Shown here one piece after another: positions 41,641-49,780 of a DNA stretch of 58,127 nt. The DNA is taken from the NCBI GenBank assembly GCA_035502855.1, contig DATJTX010000032.1, forward strand, positions 1-58,127, given 5' to 3'. The stretch comes from Candidatus Baltobacteraceae bacterium. GTDB lineage: Bacteria > Vulcanimicrobiota > Vulcanimicrobiia > Vulcanimicrobiales > Vulcanimicrobiaceae. The notes beneath the pieces are model-generated. The model had not been told where the DNA came from. It saw nothing but the letters and a program-made list of their open reading frames with translations, and ran no database searches. Positions within the stretch are counted from its first letter, which is position 1; the number at the start of each line of letters is the position of its first letter. Both the position numbers and the translations under genes were made by a program.

Positions 41641-42617
41641 AGTCCTTCGGCCGAGAGTGCCGCCTCGACCGCGGCGTACGCTTGGTCTCGCGAGCCATGA
41701 AGCGTCAATCCCGACGCGCGGAAATGGCCGCCGCCGCCCAGGCGCGCCGCCGCCGCCTGCACGTTGATCTTTCCGCTCGAGCGCAGACTCACCCGGATCT
41801 CGCCCTCAAACGCCTTGAAGAGCGCCGCCACCTCGACACCTTCCTGCGCGCGCAATACGTTGACCATGTCTTCGACGTCTTCGCCGTCGGCGCCGGTCTG
41901 CGCCAGCATCGCATCGTCGACGAACGAATAACAGTACCGTCCGTCGTGCGCGAAACGCATTTCGTCGATGATCCGTCCCAACAGACGCGTCGCCGCGATC
42001 CGTTTGTTGCCGAAGATCTCTTCGGTGATCAACTCTTTGTCGGCGCCGGCACGCATCAATTCCGCCGCGAGTTCGAGCGATTCGGACGACGTGTTGGAGT
42101 GCATGAAGCCGCCGGTGTCGGTCATGATCGTGGTGAGAATGCACGTCGCGATGTCGGCGTCGATCGGCGTGCCCATCTCACGCAGAATCCGCATCACCGC
42201 CGTGCCGGTCGAGCATTCGCTCGGGATCACGAAGTTCAGCGCGCCAAAGTGCTTGTTGCCGAGATGATGATCGATGTCGAGCATGTTCGCCCGGTCGATC
42301 TTCGGCAAGAACTCTCCCGCACGCGCCGGATCGCTCATGTCGCCGAAAACGTACAGTGTGTCGGGCGGGAAATCGGCCGGAATCCGGCGCGACACGAATT
42401 CGGTTTCCGGCAAGAAGCGCAGATTGCGCGGCACGGCGTCTTGCTGGAAGTACGCGACCCGTTTGCCGATCCGCTTGAGCGCGATCCCAAGCGCCAAACC
42501 CGCTCCGAGCGTGTCGCCGTCGGGCTTCACGTGGCTTACCATCACGAACGCCGGCCGGCGCCGAAGCTCTGCAACGATCTCGGCTTCGGTCGACGACTGC
42601 AGTGAATCTTCGATCAT
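41637..42617 (-). CDS. nrnA: Bifunctional oligoribonuclease / pAp phosphatase (DHH family)
   Basis: The 326-aa DHH-DHHA1 phosphoesterase degrades nano-RNAs and 3'-phosphoadenosine 5'-phosphate. It has SHVKPDGDTLGAGLAL (metal ligands), FGDMSD, the DHH motif in LDIDHHLGNK (115-118), ATCILTTIMTDTGGF and the glycine-rich RLGGGGHFRASG of DHHA1. It starts at ATG 42617, overlapping rbfA by 4 bases, in the usual rbfA-nrnA-truB order. Confidence 0.94.
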   Translation of the reverse strand: MIEDSLQSSTEAEIVAELRRRPAFVMVSHVKPDGDTLGAGLALGIALKRIGKRVAYFQQDAVPRNLRFLPETEFVSRRIPADFPPDTLYVFGDMSDPARAGEFLPKIDRANMLDIDHHLGNKHFGALNFVIPSECSTGTAVMRILREMGTPIDADIATCILTTIMTDTGGFMHSNTSSESLELAAELMRAGADKELITEEIFGNKRIAATRLLGRIIDEMRFAHDGRYCYSFVDDAMLAQTGADGEDVEDMVNVLRAQEGVEVAALFKAFEGEIRVSLRSSGKINVQAAAARLGGGGHFRASGLTLHGSRDQAYAAVEAALSAEGL

Positions 42618-42982
42618 GAGTACCCTTCTTCGGGAGCGTGGCGCGCTGCGTCCTCGCGCAGCGTCTTGGCAAGCGCGATGGCCCGTTCGGTCGAGCGGTC
42701 TTCGACGAAAACCAGCTCGGGCGTGTGACGCAGGTCGATCCGGTGGCCGAGCTCGCCACGCAAGAAGCGCGCCGCCGAGTGGAGCGCTTCGAGCGATTGG
42801 TGCGCCTGATGGCGATCGCCGATCACCGAGACGAAAACCTTGCACGAGCGTAGATCGTCGCTTACTTCGGTCCGCGTTACCGTGACGAAACCCAGACGCG
42901 GATCCTTCAGCTCTTGGCTGATCAACATCCCGAGAACGCGCTGTACCTCGTGATCGATCCGCGCTAGCCTCTGCGCCTTCAC
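42614..42982 (-). CDS. rbfA: 30S ribosome-binding factor A
   Basis: The 122-aa protein matures the 16S rRNA 5' end region. It is typical in length and carries VLGMLISQELKDPRLGFVTVT and VFVSVIGD, with a KH-like fold. The start is GTG 42982, chosen because GGAGG lies 7 bases upstream and the extended frame before it is not protein-like. It follows infB by 55 bases. Confidence 0.92.
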   Translation of the reverse strand: MKAQRLARIDHEVQRVLGMLISQELKDPRLGFVTVTRTEVSDDLRSCKVFVSVIGDRHQAHQSLEALHSAARFLRGELGHRIDLRHTPELVFVEDRSTERAIALAKTLREDAARHAPEEGYS

Positions 42983-43037
42983 TCGCCGCCTCCCCTCTGC
43001 TCTCCCTCGACGTGTGCCGTTTCCCGGGGAAACGCCG

Positions 43038-45713
43038 TCATGCGGTGACGAGCTCCGCTGCGACGTGTTCGGTCGTGTAGGCTTCGATGACGTCACCGAT
43101 TTTGAGGTCCTGGAACTTTGCGACTTGGATGCCGCACTCAAAGCCTTCCGCGACCTCGCGTACGTCGTCCTTGAAGCGGCGCAGGCTCTCGAGTTCGCCG
43201 GTGAAGACGACCGCCGAGTCGCGCAAGACGCGCACCTTGGAGTTGCGCACGATCTTGCCGTCTTTGACATAGCAGCCGACGATCGTTCCGACCTTGCTGA
43301 CCTTGAAGACCTCGCGCACTTCGGCGCGTCCCAGCGTCACCTCGCGTTCGACCGGCGCGAGCATGCCGGTCATGGCCTTGCGCAGGTCGTCTTCGACTTC
43401 GTAGATCACTTGGTAGAAGCGCAGATCGACGCCTTCGTTATCGGCCAGACGCTTCGCCGTCTCGTCGGGGCGGATGTTGAAGCCGATGAGCACGGCATTC
43501 GATGCGCTGGCGAGGTTGACGTCGTTGGGCGTGATCGCACCGACGCCGCCGTGAATGACGCGAACGTCGACGTCGCTCGTCGAGAGCGACTCCATCCGCG
43601 CGCGCAACGCTTCCAGCGAACCCTGCCCGTCGGCTTTGATGATGAGGTTGAGCGTTTTCTTGCCTTCGGCCGGCATCGACATGAAGGTTTCGAGCGAGAC
43701 GCGCTGCGAGCCGGTCCCGGCGATGCGCACGTCGCGGCGGCGCACCGCACGCTTCTCGGCGGTTTCGCGTGCGACGCGTTCGTCGGAGACGACCATCAGC
43801 GTGTCGCCGGCGGCGGGAACGTCTTGCAGACCCATCACCTCGACCGGAATCGACGGGCCGGCCTTCTTCACTTGTTTGCCCTTGTCGTCGATGAGCGCAC
43901 GCACCTTACCGAACGTGCCGCCGACCACCACGATGTCGCCGACCCGCAAGGTGCCGTTCTGGACCAATACCGTCGCCACCGCGCCACGCCCGCGCGAGAG
44001 TTGCGATTCGATGACCACGCCGGTCGCGCGCCGGTTCTTGTTCGCTTTGAGTTCTTTGATATCGGCTTCCAGCAACACCGTCTCGAGCAGTTGGTCGATG
44101 CCCGTGCCGGCCTTTGCGGAAACCGGCACCATCTCGATGTTGCCGCCCCAGTCGACCGGCTGCAAACCTTCTTCGACGAGCTGTTGCTTCACGCGATCGG
44201 GCTGCGCGTCGGCCTTGTCCATTTTGTTGACCGCAACCACGATCGGCACGCCCGCAGCTTTCGCATGCGCGATCGCTTCCTTCGTCTGCGGCATGACGCC
44301 GTCGTCGGCAGCGACGACGAGAACCGCCACGTCGGTGACCTTCGCGCCGCGGGCACGCATCGCCGTGAACGCTTCGTGACCCGGCGTGTCGATGAAGGTG
44401 ATCTTGCGATCGTTCTTCTCGACGGTGTACGCGCCGATCTTCTGCGTGATGCCGCCCGCCTCGCCTGCGGCGACGTTGGCGCTACGGATCTTGTCGAGCA
44501 ACGACGTCTTGCCGTGGTCGACGTGACCGAGCACGGTGACCACCGGCGGACGCGCCGTCATCATCTCCGGTTTGTCTTCTTCTTGCTCGACGGTGACTTC
44601 TTCACCGGCCTCTTTGACGACCGCGTTGAAGCCGAACTTCTTGGCGACGGCGATGGCGATGTCGCTCGAGATGTTTTGATTGATCGTCGCCATGGTGCCG
44701 GTCTTGATGAGCTCGGTGATGACGTCTTTGACCGGCACGATCATCGAGGTCGCGAGCTCTTGCACGGTGAGCAAGTCGGGAATCTCGATTGCTTCCAGCG
44801 CGCGCGGCGGCGCAGCGGCTGCCGCTTCGACGCCCTTCTTCTTGCGCTGGCGGTCCTTTTCGAGCAGCAGCTCTTTCTCGCGATCTTTTTTCGCGGCGGC
44901 CTTGTCCTCGTGGCTGCGCGTGCGCTCGCCCGGGCGGCCACCGGCCGAGGGCGCCGGGGCCTCGGTTGAGGGTGTGGCCGGGCGTGGCCCGACGGGTCGT
45001 GCTCCCGGCGCGAGCGGACGGAACGGACCGTTGCCCGCGGGGCGGCGTTGCGGCGGCGTCAGCGGCCCGTTGCCGCGAGGTGCCGGCGTGACCGGGCCCT
45101 TCCCGCCCTGGCCCGGCAAGGCTTGACCCGGACGCGGTGCAACGCCGGGACGCCCGGGGACCCCCGTCGAGGGACCCGGAGAAGCGGAAGCGGTCGTCGT
45201 CGGCGCGGGCGGACGCCGGGCAATGGAATTCTGTCCCTGCGGTACGGGCTGCAGACGCGGAATCGGCGCCTCCGGTGGGCGGGGGCGTGCGGGGCGCGGG
45301 GCCGCCGGCGCCGGCGGCGGCGCGGCGGCCACCGGTGCGGCGGGTTCGATCTCGGGTTTGGCGGCGGGTGCCTTCGGCGCGCGCGGAGCCGAGCTGGGCG
45401 CAACCGGACGCAGACGAGGAACGGGCGCGGCCTCGACCGGGGGCGCGGCCGGCTTGGGCGCAGCCGCCTTCGGCGGGGCTTTGCGGGCGGGCGGGGCAGC
45501 AGCTTCTTTGGCGGGGGCTTTGGCCGCCGGCGCCGGTTTGAGCACGCTGCGAACCAGATCCGCGATATTGTCGGGAACGACGCTAAGCTGATTCTTGGCC
45601 TCGAAAACGCCGCCAAGACGCTCGTTGAAGAGCGCGATCAGCTCTTTGGACGTGAGCCCCACTTCTTTGGCGAGCTCGAAAATACGTACTTTACTACCGG
45701 TTGCTGCTGCCAT
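43038..45713 (-). CDS. infB: Translation initiation factor IF-2
   Basis: The 891-aa protein has a small N-terminal IF2_N domain (SKVRIFELAKEVGLTSKELI), a very long low-complexity linker rich in Pro and Ala (about 60-270), a charged coil (KKDREKELLLEKDRQRKKKG), a second IF2_N and then the GTPase core with LGHVDHGKTSLLDKIR near 393-406, DTPGHEAFTAMRARG and NKMDKADA. The C-terminal domains are complete. The start is ATG 45713. Two direct repeats precede it at 45782-45898. Confidence 0.97.
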   Translation of the reverse strand: MAAATGSKVRIFELAKEVGLTSKELIALFNERLGGVFEAKNQLSVVPDNIADLVRSVLKPAPAAKAPAKEAAAPPARKAPPKAAAPKPAAPPVEAAPVPRLRPVAPSSAPRAPKAPAAKPEIEPAAPVAAAPPPAPAAPRPARPRPPEAPIPRLQPVPQGQNSIARRPPAPTTTASASPGPSTGVPGRPGVAPRPGQALPGQGGKGPVTPAPRGNGPLTPPQRRPAGNGPFRPLAPGARPVGPRPATPSTEAPAPSAGGRPGERTRSHEDKAAAKKDREKELLLEKDRQRKKKGVEAAAAAPPRALEAIEIPDLLTVQELATSMIVPVKDVITELIKTGTMATINQNISSDIAIAVAKKFGFNAVVKEAGEEVTVEQEEDKPEMMTARPPVVTVLGHVDHGKTSLLDKIRSANVAAGEAGGITQKIGAYTVEKNDRKITFIDTPGHEAFTAMRARGAKVTDVAVLVVAADDGVMPQTKEAIAHAKAAGVPIVVAVNKMDKADAQPDRVKQQLVEEGLQPVDWGGNIEMVPVSAKAGTGIDQLLETVLLEADIKELKANKNRRATGVVIESQLSRGRGAVATVLVQNGTLRVGDIVVVGGTFGKVRALIDDKGKQVKKAGPSIPVEVMGLQDVPAAGDTLMVVSDERVARETAEKRAVRRRDVRIAGTGSQRVSLETFMSMPAEGKKTLNLIIKADGQGSLEALRARMESLSTSDVDVRVIHGGVGAITPNDVNLASASNAVLIGFNIRPDETAKRLADNEGVDLRFYQVIYEVEDDLRKAMTGMLAPVEREVTLGRAEVREVFKVSKVGTIVGCYVKDGKIVRNSKVRVLRDSAVVFTGELESLRRFKDDVREVAEGFECGIQVAKFQDLKIGDVIEAYTTEHVAAELVTA

Positions 45714-45781
45714 GTATCCCCTTGTGAGCGCAACCCACACGGGGCGCCCACGGCGCTAGGTCGTCAATTGACCGCCCTCGA

Positions 45782-45898
45782 CAGTTCGGCCGCCCATCGG
45801 GGCGGACGCGCATCCCGCGCTCCGAACCTTCAGCCACGTCGTGTCGCTGCCAGTTCGGCCCGCCCATCGGGACGGACGAACCTTCAGCCACGTCGTGT
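45782..45898 (-). repeat. Two direct repeats in the ylxR-infB spacer
   Basis: A unit consisting of CAGTTCGGC, a hairpin of the type CCGCCC-ATCG-GGGCGG and a tail occurs twice. The tail, 22 bases long, is identical at 45823-45844 and 45877-45898. The copies differ by a 14-base insertion and a few bases in the hairpin (the second has one mismatch). The surrounding 206-base spacer between ylxR and infB has no convincing ORF. It may shape the infB leader or be a small repeat family. Confidence 0.75.
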
Positions 45899-45919
45899 GG
45901 CTAGATGAGAGCATTGTAT

Positions 45920-46183
45920 CTATCGATCATTGCGAATCTGGTTGTTCATCGAACTACTTATTAAACCATATTTTGCGGCCGCCGATGCAAGCCCCGGGTA
46001 GCGCCGGTTCTTCGCGGCCCGCTGCGCGCACTCCGCAGAGCAGAGGTAGGCGCCCCGGCCGGCCCGGCGCTTGCCGCCGGGCGGATCGGCGCTCCAGCCG
46101 TCCGGCACGCGAACGAACCGGGTCAAGGCCGGCTGCGCCATGCGCTTGCGGCACCCCACGCAGGTTCGGAGTGGAGTCGCTAT
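45920..46183 (-). CDS. ylxR: YlxR-family (DUF448) RNA-binding protein, apparent AUA start
   Basis: The 87-aa product begins in the family's usual place, just before ATPLRTCVGCRKRM (compare IPLRKCVVTGEM in B. subtilis YlxR), and includes GKRRAGRGAYLCS with a CxxC-type pair. The gene lies between nusA and infB, as elsewhere. No ATG, GTG, TTG or CTG exists in this frame for more than 50 codons before the conserved region. An ATA 46183-46181 does, overlapping the nusA stop as ATAG with GGAGG 7 bases upstream, and is taken as the start. The C-terminus (SSSMNNQIRNDR) is unusually AT-rich. Confidence 0.75.
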   Translation of the reverse strand: MATPLRTCVGCRKRMAQPALTRFVRVPDGWSADPPGGKRRAGRGAYLCSAECAQRAAKNRRYPGLASAAAKYGLISSSMNNQIRNDR

Positions 46184-47397
46184 TGCTCGCCTCCGAGGCG
46201 CTCGCGGCGGAACTCTTCCAGCTTGCGGACCAGCTCCTCGTCGACGCCTGCAGCCGCCGCCGGCGCTTGCACTTCCTCGACCTCGCCGGCTTCCTCGACG
46301 ACCTCTTCGCCGCCGGCGCGTTCCGCGCGCTCCGCCAGATAGCGCTCGCGCGCCTCGTCGGCCTCGCTCTCGCTTGCGATGTCCAACCGCCAGCCCGTCA
46401 ATCGCGCGGCCAAGCGCACGTTCTGACCGTCGCGGCCGATGGCGAGCGAGAGTTGATAGTCGGGCACGACGACGAGTGCGACGCCGTCGTCGTCGAAGAG
46501 TTCGACGCTGATGACTTTCGCCGGGGCGAGCGCGTTCATGATGAACGCTTGCGGGTCGGCGTCGTAGCGGATCACGTCGATCTTCTCGCCGCGTAGATTG
46601 TCGGAGACGTTGGCGATGCGGCTCGATTTCGGCCCCAGGCATGCGCCGATGGGATCCACCTCGGCGCGCAGACTGCGCACGGCGACTTTCGAACGGCTGC
46701 CGGCTTCGCGCGCGATCGCCATGATCTCGACGATGCCGTCGGCAATCTCCGGCACTTCGAGCTCGAGCAGTCGCTGCACGAGCCCTTCAGCGGCGCGCGA
46801 GAGCACGACCTGCGGGCCTTTCGGCGACTTTCGCACGTCCACCACGTAGCCGCGAATGAAGTCGTTGATACGGAACGTTTCACCCGGCACTTGCTCGGAG
46901 AGCGGCAGAATCGCCTCGTCGCGGCCTTCGAGCAGCACGTACATGTTGCGTTGCTCGTAGCGCTGCACCGTGCCCGTTACGAGGTCGTTGAGCTTGCGCG
47001 CGTACTTGTTGTAAACGGTGTCGCGTTCGGCCTCACGGATACGCTGCACGATGACTTGCTTTGCCGTCTGGGCGGCGATGCGGCCGAACTCCTTCGGCGT
47101 CACCTCTTCATCGTAAAAGTCGCCCGGCTGATACGGGGAGCCCGCCTGTTTGACCGAGATTTCGAGCTTGGGATCTTCGACGCTCTCGACCACCGTGCGG
47201 CGATGGTAGACGCGGTACTCGCCGGTGCCGCGGTCGACCATCACGATTGCGTTTGCTTCGCTGCCGTAGTGCCGCTTGTATGCGGTGAGTAACGCTGCTT
47301 CGAGCGCCTCGAGCAACATCTCGAACGGGATGTTGCGTTCCTTCGAGATGAACTGTAAGACGTCGATGAGTTTTTCTTCAGCTGCCGATTCTGCCAT
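46180..47397 (-). CDS. nusA: Transcription termination/antitermination factor NusA
   Basis: The 405-aa protein has the NusA N-terminal domain (LIDVLQFISKERNIPFEMLL, ALEAALLTAYKRHYG), an S1 domain (about 135-200), and KH domains with the KH1 signature GACLGPKSSRIANVSDNL and the KH2 region LSLAIGRDGQNVRLAARLTG. An acidic C-terminal tail ends at GGEQ, without the extra AR repeats of gammaproteobacteria. The start is ATG 47397, within the end of rimP (20-base overlap), with GGAAGG upstream. Confidence 0.95.
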   Translation of the reverse strand: MAESAAEEKLIDVLQFISKERNIPFEMLLEALEAALLTAYKRHYGSEANAIVMVDRGTGEYRVYHRRTVVESVEDPKLEISVKQAGSPYQPGDFYDEEVTPKEFGRIAAQTAKQVIVQRIREAERDTVYNKYARKLNDLVTGTVQRYEQRNMYVLLEGRDEAILPLSEQVPGETFRINDFIRGYVVDVRKSPKGPQVVLSRAAEGLVQRLLELEVPEIADGIVEIMAIAREAGSRSKVAVRSLRAEVDPIGACLGPKSSRIANVSDNLRGEKIDVIRYDADPQAFIMNALAPAKVISVELFDDDGVALVVVPDYQLSLAIGRDGQNVRLAARLTGWRLDIASESEADEARERYLAERAERAGGEEVVEEAGEVEEVQAPAAAAGVDEELVRKLEEFRRERLGGEQ

Positions 47398-47992
47398 GTG
47401 CCTTCCGTTCACGTTTGTCGCGTTGTAGATCGGCGCGTGGATCGTACTCCAAGTTCGCCGATTTGATGGTTGCGAGCGGGAGCGGCAACTCGCCGTTCTC
47501 GGTCGCAAGGATGACCGTCTCGCCGCGCAGGCCCGCCAGCGTCCCGCGATGCGTCTTTCCCCCGGCGATCGAGAGCGATGTCACGATGCGCACGCGCTTG
47601 CCGGAGAAGCGTTCGTAGTCGCCGGGCCGCAAGAGCGGCCGTTCGAGCCCCGCGGACTCGACCTCGAGCGAGTAGGGCGCATCGATCGCCTCGAGCGCGC
47701 GGTTGATGCGCGCCGCGATTCGTTCGCAGGCGGCCAAATCGACGCCGCCGTCTTTGTCGATGGTCACGCTCAGCGCCGTCATGCCGCGCCGCGCGTGCGC
47801 GCTATGCGCCACGATTTCGACGCCTGACGAACGCCCCTCGTGCGCGATCGCGTCGATCTCACGCTCGAACATATCCGTCAAAGTGCTTCGCACTTCGGGA
47901 ACCCCCGAAGTTCCAACAGGCGCATCGCCCTTCGATTCGCTCGAGGCTGCGCGCCCCCCAAACGCCGAGCGTTTGGGTCCCCCGGACTTCAT
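47378..47992 (-). CDS. rimP: Ribosome maturation factor RimP with a palindrome-rich N-terminal extension
   Basis: From Met41 the protein is a normal RimP of about 164 aa (MFEREIDAIAHEGRSSGVEI, LSVTIDKDGGVDLAACERI, YSLEVESAGLERPLLRPGDY). The first 40 residues (MKSGGPKRSAFGGRAASSES and following) are not part of the family and are encoded by a DNA stretch with several hairpins (47881-47895 and 47957-47977). AGGAG lies 8 bases before the ATG at 47992, whereas Met41 has no good ribosome site, so the long form is given as the start. It heads the nusA-infB operon. Confidence 0.85.
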   Translation of the reverse strand: MKSGGPKRSAFGGRAASSESKGDAPVGTSGVPEVRSTLTDMFEREIDAIAHEGRSSGVEIVAHSAHARRGMTALSVTIDKDGGVDLAACERIAARINRALEAIDAPYSLEVESAGLERPLLRPGDYERFSGKRVRIVTSLSIAGGKTHRGTLAGLRGETVILATENGELPLPLATIKSANLEYDPRADLQRDKRERKAHGRIGS

Positions 47993-48333
47993 CTCTTTGC
48001 TCCTGACAACAACGAAGCGCGGGACCTGCCCACGCTTACTCGATCAAACCACCCACCATACTACCCTAGAATGACGACGGGCCGCAAGCCCACGTGGCTT
48101 GAACGGCCCCCCGTACGAAACGTCCTATGCGAACTTTGCGCTGATAGCCGGCAACGTCCAGCTTGCGTGGCGCGTTTGCGCCTTTACGAGTGCGCGTGTT
48201 CGCCGGCCATATGGCCCGGTGGACTTTGCAGCTCCAAGAGCCGCCCTCCCTTTGAGGTCAAGCTTGCGCATCGAGATGATGCACCTTCATTCTAGTCCCG
48301 GAAAAGTCGCTCAACAAGCGGGAATACGCCCAG
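47993..48333. other. Non-coding stretch upstream of rimP with a strong hairpin
   Basis: No confident gene is seen in these 341 bases. A hairpin (GCCGCAAGCC ... GGCTTGAACGGC, 48079-48108) lies near the rimP side and could end the transcript of the TonB-like gene. A basic 48-codon frame on the minus strand (48271 to 48125, starting MRKLDLKGRAALGAAK) is open but lacks the codon bias of the neighbours and a clear ribosome site, so it is not called. The rimP operon promoter probably lies here. Confidence 0.5.
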
Positions 48334-49713
48334 CTACGGCGACGGTGAGGACGCCGCAAACGGGACCAGAGCGCGCGCGGTACATTCCACTTCCGCCCGT
48401 TGCTCGACGATCGGCGCAAGCACGCCGCCGGCAGCGCTCCCGCCCACGTTCGTGCTGATCTCGATGCCGCCCGAGACCGGATGCGTCATCGTCCCTTCCC
48501 GAAACGCGGGTTGCGAGGCTTGCGGATAGCGTACCAGCCAGCCGCTGCACATCAGCGCCGGACCGACACGTCGCGTGCCGGTCACCCACATCTTGATCCG
48601 CGCGTCACTCCCTGAACCGCGCTCTTCGTAGAGGAACTTCGTTCGCGCGAGCACCGACGGCGGCGGCGTCGGATCCATCGACTGATTGACCGCTACGTCG
48701 TAGGCATGTTCGGTTTGCGAGTAGGTGACGGCGTTGTGCGGCAAGAGCCCGCGCAGCTTGGCGTTGATGTCGGCGCCGGGGCCCGCGCTCCCGGCGCCGG
48801 CGATCTGTGCCGGCTGCGGTTTGGGCGTCGGTGGGACGCGCACCGGCGCGGGTGCACCCTTGACGCTGCCGCCTGCGCCCGGCTTCGGGCCGGGCGATTG
48901 TTCGCTCTTGGGTCCCGGTGAGGGCGCAGCGCCCGCCGTCGTGGCGAGCTTCGCCCCTTGCGTCGGGCTCGGGCTCGGCACGCCGGGATTCGCCGCCGGA
49001 GCGTTGCTCGGGCGGCCGGCCGGCTTGGGTGATGCGCTCGGCACGGTGCTGGCGTTTGCGACGACCGTCGCCGTCGTCGGCAAGGCCGTCGGTCTGACGC
49101 TGGGGAGCGGCTTCGGCGTCGCGGGCTTCGCGGTCGGCGCGGCAGTCGGCGCCGGCGGACGCGGCGTCGGCTTTGCCGTCGGCGCGACCGACGGCACCGG
49201 CGTCGGCGCCGCGGTGGGTGGCGGCCGGATTGCAACCTGTTCGAGCGGCGCAGAGGGGACCGACGTCGGAACCGTCGGCAGCCCCGTCGAGGGATTGACT
49301 TCGTAGACCGGCGTCGTCGGTTGCACGTTGGGCTGCAGGGAGGCTTGCGGGAGCGGCGTCGGGTTCGGCGGCGCACTGGGCGCGAAGGTCGAGAGCTCTT
49401 GATGCTGCGGCGGAATCGGTCGCGTCTTCGCTTCGACGAGCGGCGCGTGATGAACGACGGGAGCGACGTGCGGAACGTGCGGGATCGGCGCCGCTTGTTG
49501 CGCGGGCACCGCTGCGACCGCGACGACCGGCGCGCGTTGCTCGAGCGTCACGACCGTTCCGCCGGCGACCGATTCGCTCGCGCCTTCCTGAGAAGAACTC
49601 GTTGCAAGCGTAAAGACCAACGCAGCCATGATCGCATGCAGAATCAGGGATAAGAGGTAGCTCCCCGTGAGTCGCTCGCGTCGTCGAGGGTCGAGCGGAT
49701 CGCGCTTGAGCAT
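48334..49713 (-). CDS. TonB-like, proline-rich membrane-anchored protein
   Basis: The 459-aa protein has a cytoplasmic basic N-terminus (MLKRDPLDPRRRERLTG), one membrane segment of the TonB type (YLLSLILHAIMAALVFTLA) and a Pro/Ala/Thr-rich periplasmic spacer of nearly 280 residues, followed by a folded C-terminal domain of about 120 residues (LLPHNAVTYSQTEHAYDVAV, RVGPALMCSGWLVRYPQ). The C-terminus is not a recognisable TonB domain but has the same overall shape, so an energy-transducing or envelope-spanning role is possible. It is divergent from pyk. Confidence 0.7.
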   Translation of the reverse strand: MLKRDPLDPRRRERLTGSYLLSLILHAIMAALVFTLATSSSQEGASESVAGGTVVTLEQRAPVVAVAAVPAQQAAPIPHVPHVAPVVHHAPLVEAKTRPIPPQHQELSTFAPSAPPNPTPLPQASLQPNVQPTTPVYEVNPSTGLPTVPTSVPSAPLEQVAIRPPPTAAPTPVPSVAPTAKPTPRPPAPTAAPTAKPATPKPLPSVRPTALPTTATVVANASTVPSASPKPAGRPSNAPAANPGVPSPSPTQGAKLATTAGAAPSPGPKSEQSPGPKPGAGGSVKGAPAPVRVPPTPKPQPAQIAGAGSAGPGADINAKLRGLLPHNAVTYSQTEHAYDVAVNQSMDPTPPPSVLARTKFLYEERGSGSDARIKMWVTGTRRVGPALMCSGWLVRYPQASQPAFREGTMTHPVSGGIEISTNVGGSAAGGVLAPIVEQRAEVECTARALVPFAASSPSP

Positions 49714-49780
49714 GCGCCGACAATATGCGCTTAACCAAGCGCAGGAGCCTGCAAGCGGCGGCGCGCATGTCGTCGCTTTC

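Noticed and set aside
43014-44969. 651-codon plus-strand frame rich in His, Asp and Arg
   Set aside because: It mirrors infB; the composition is what antisense of a GC-rich gene produces.
44980-45560. Apparent short tandem repeats in infB
   Set aside because: They encode the Pro/Ala-rich linker of IF-2 and are low-complexity coding sequence, not a CRISPR or other array.
48110-48160. Possible tmRNA tag-like reading (ANFALIA)
   Set aside because: Neither the conserved tmRNA 5' end nor a tRNA-like 3' end is present nearby, and no stop follows in that frame.
48700-49300. Repetitive GCGCC/GGCG-rich stretch
   Set aside because: It is the Pro/Ala/Thr spacer of the TonB-like protein; no regular spacer-repeat structure.
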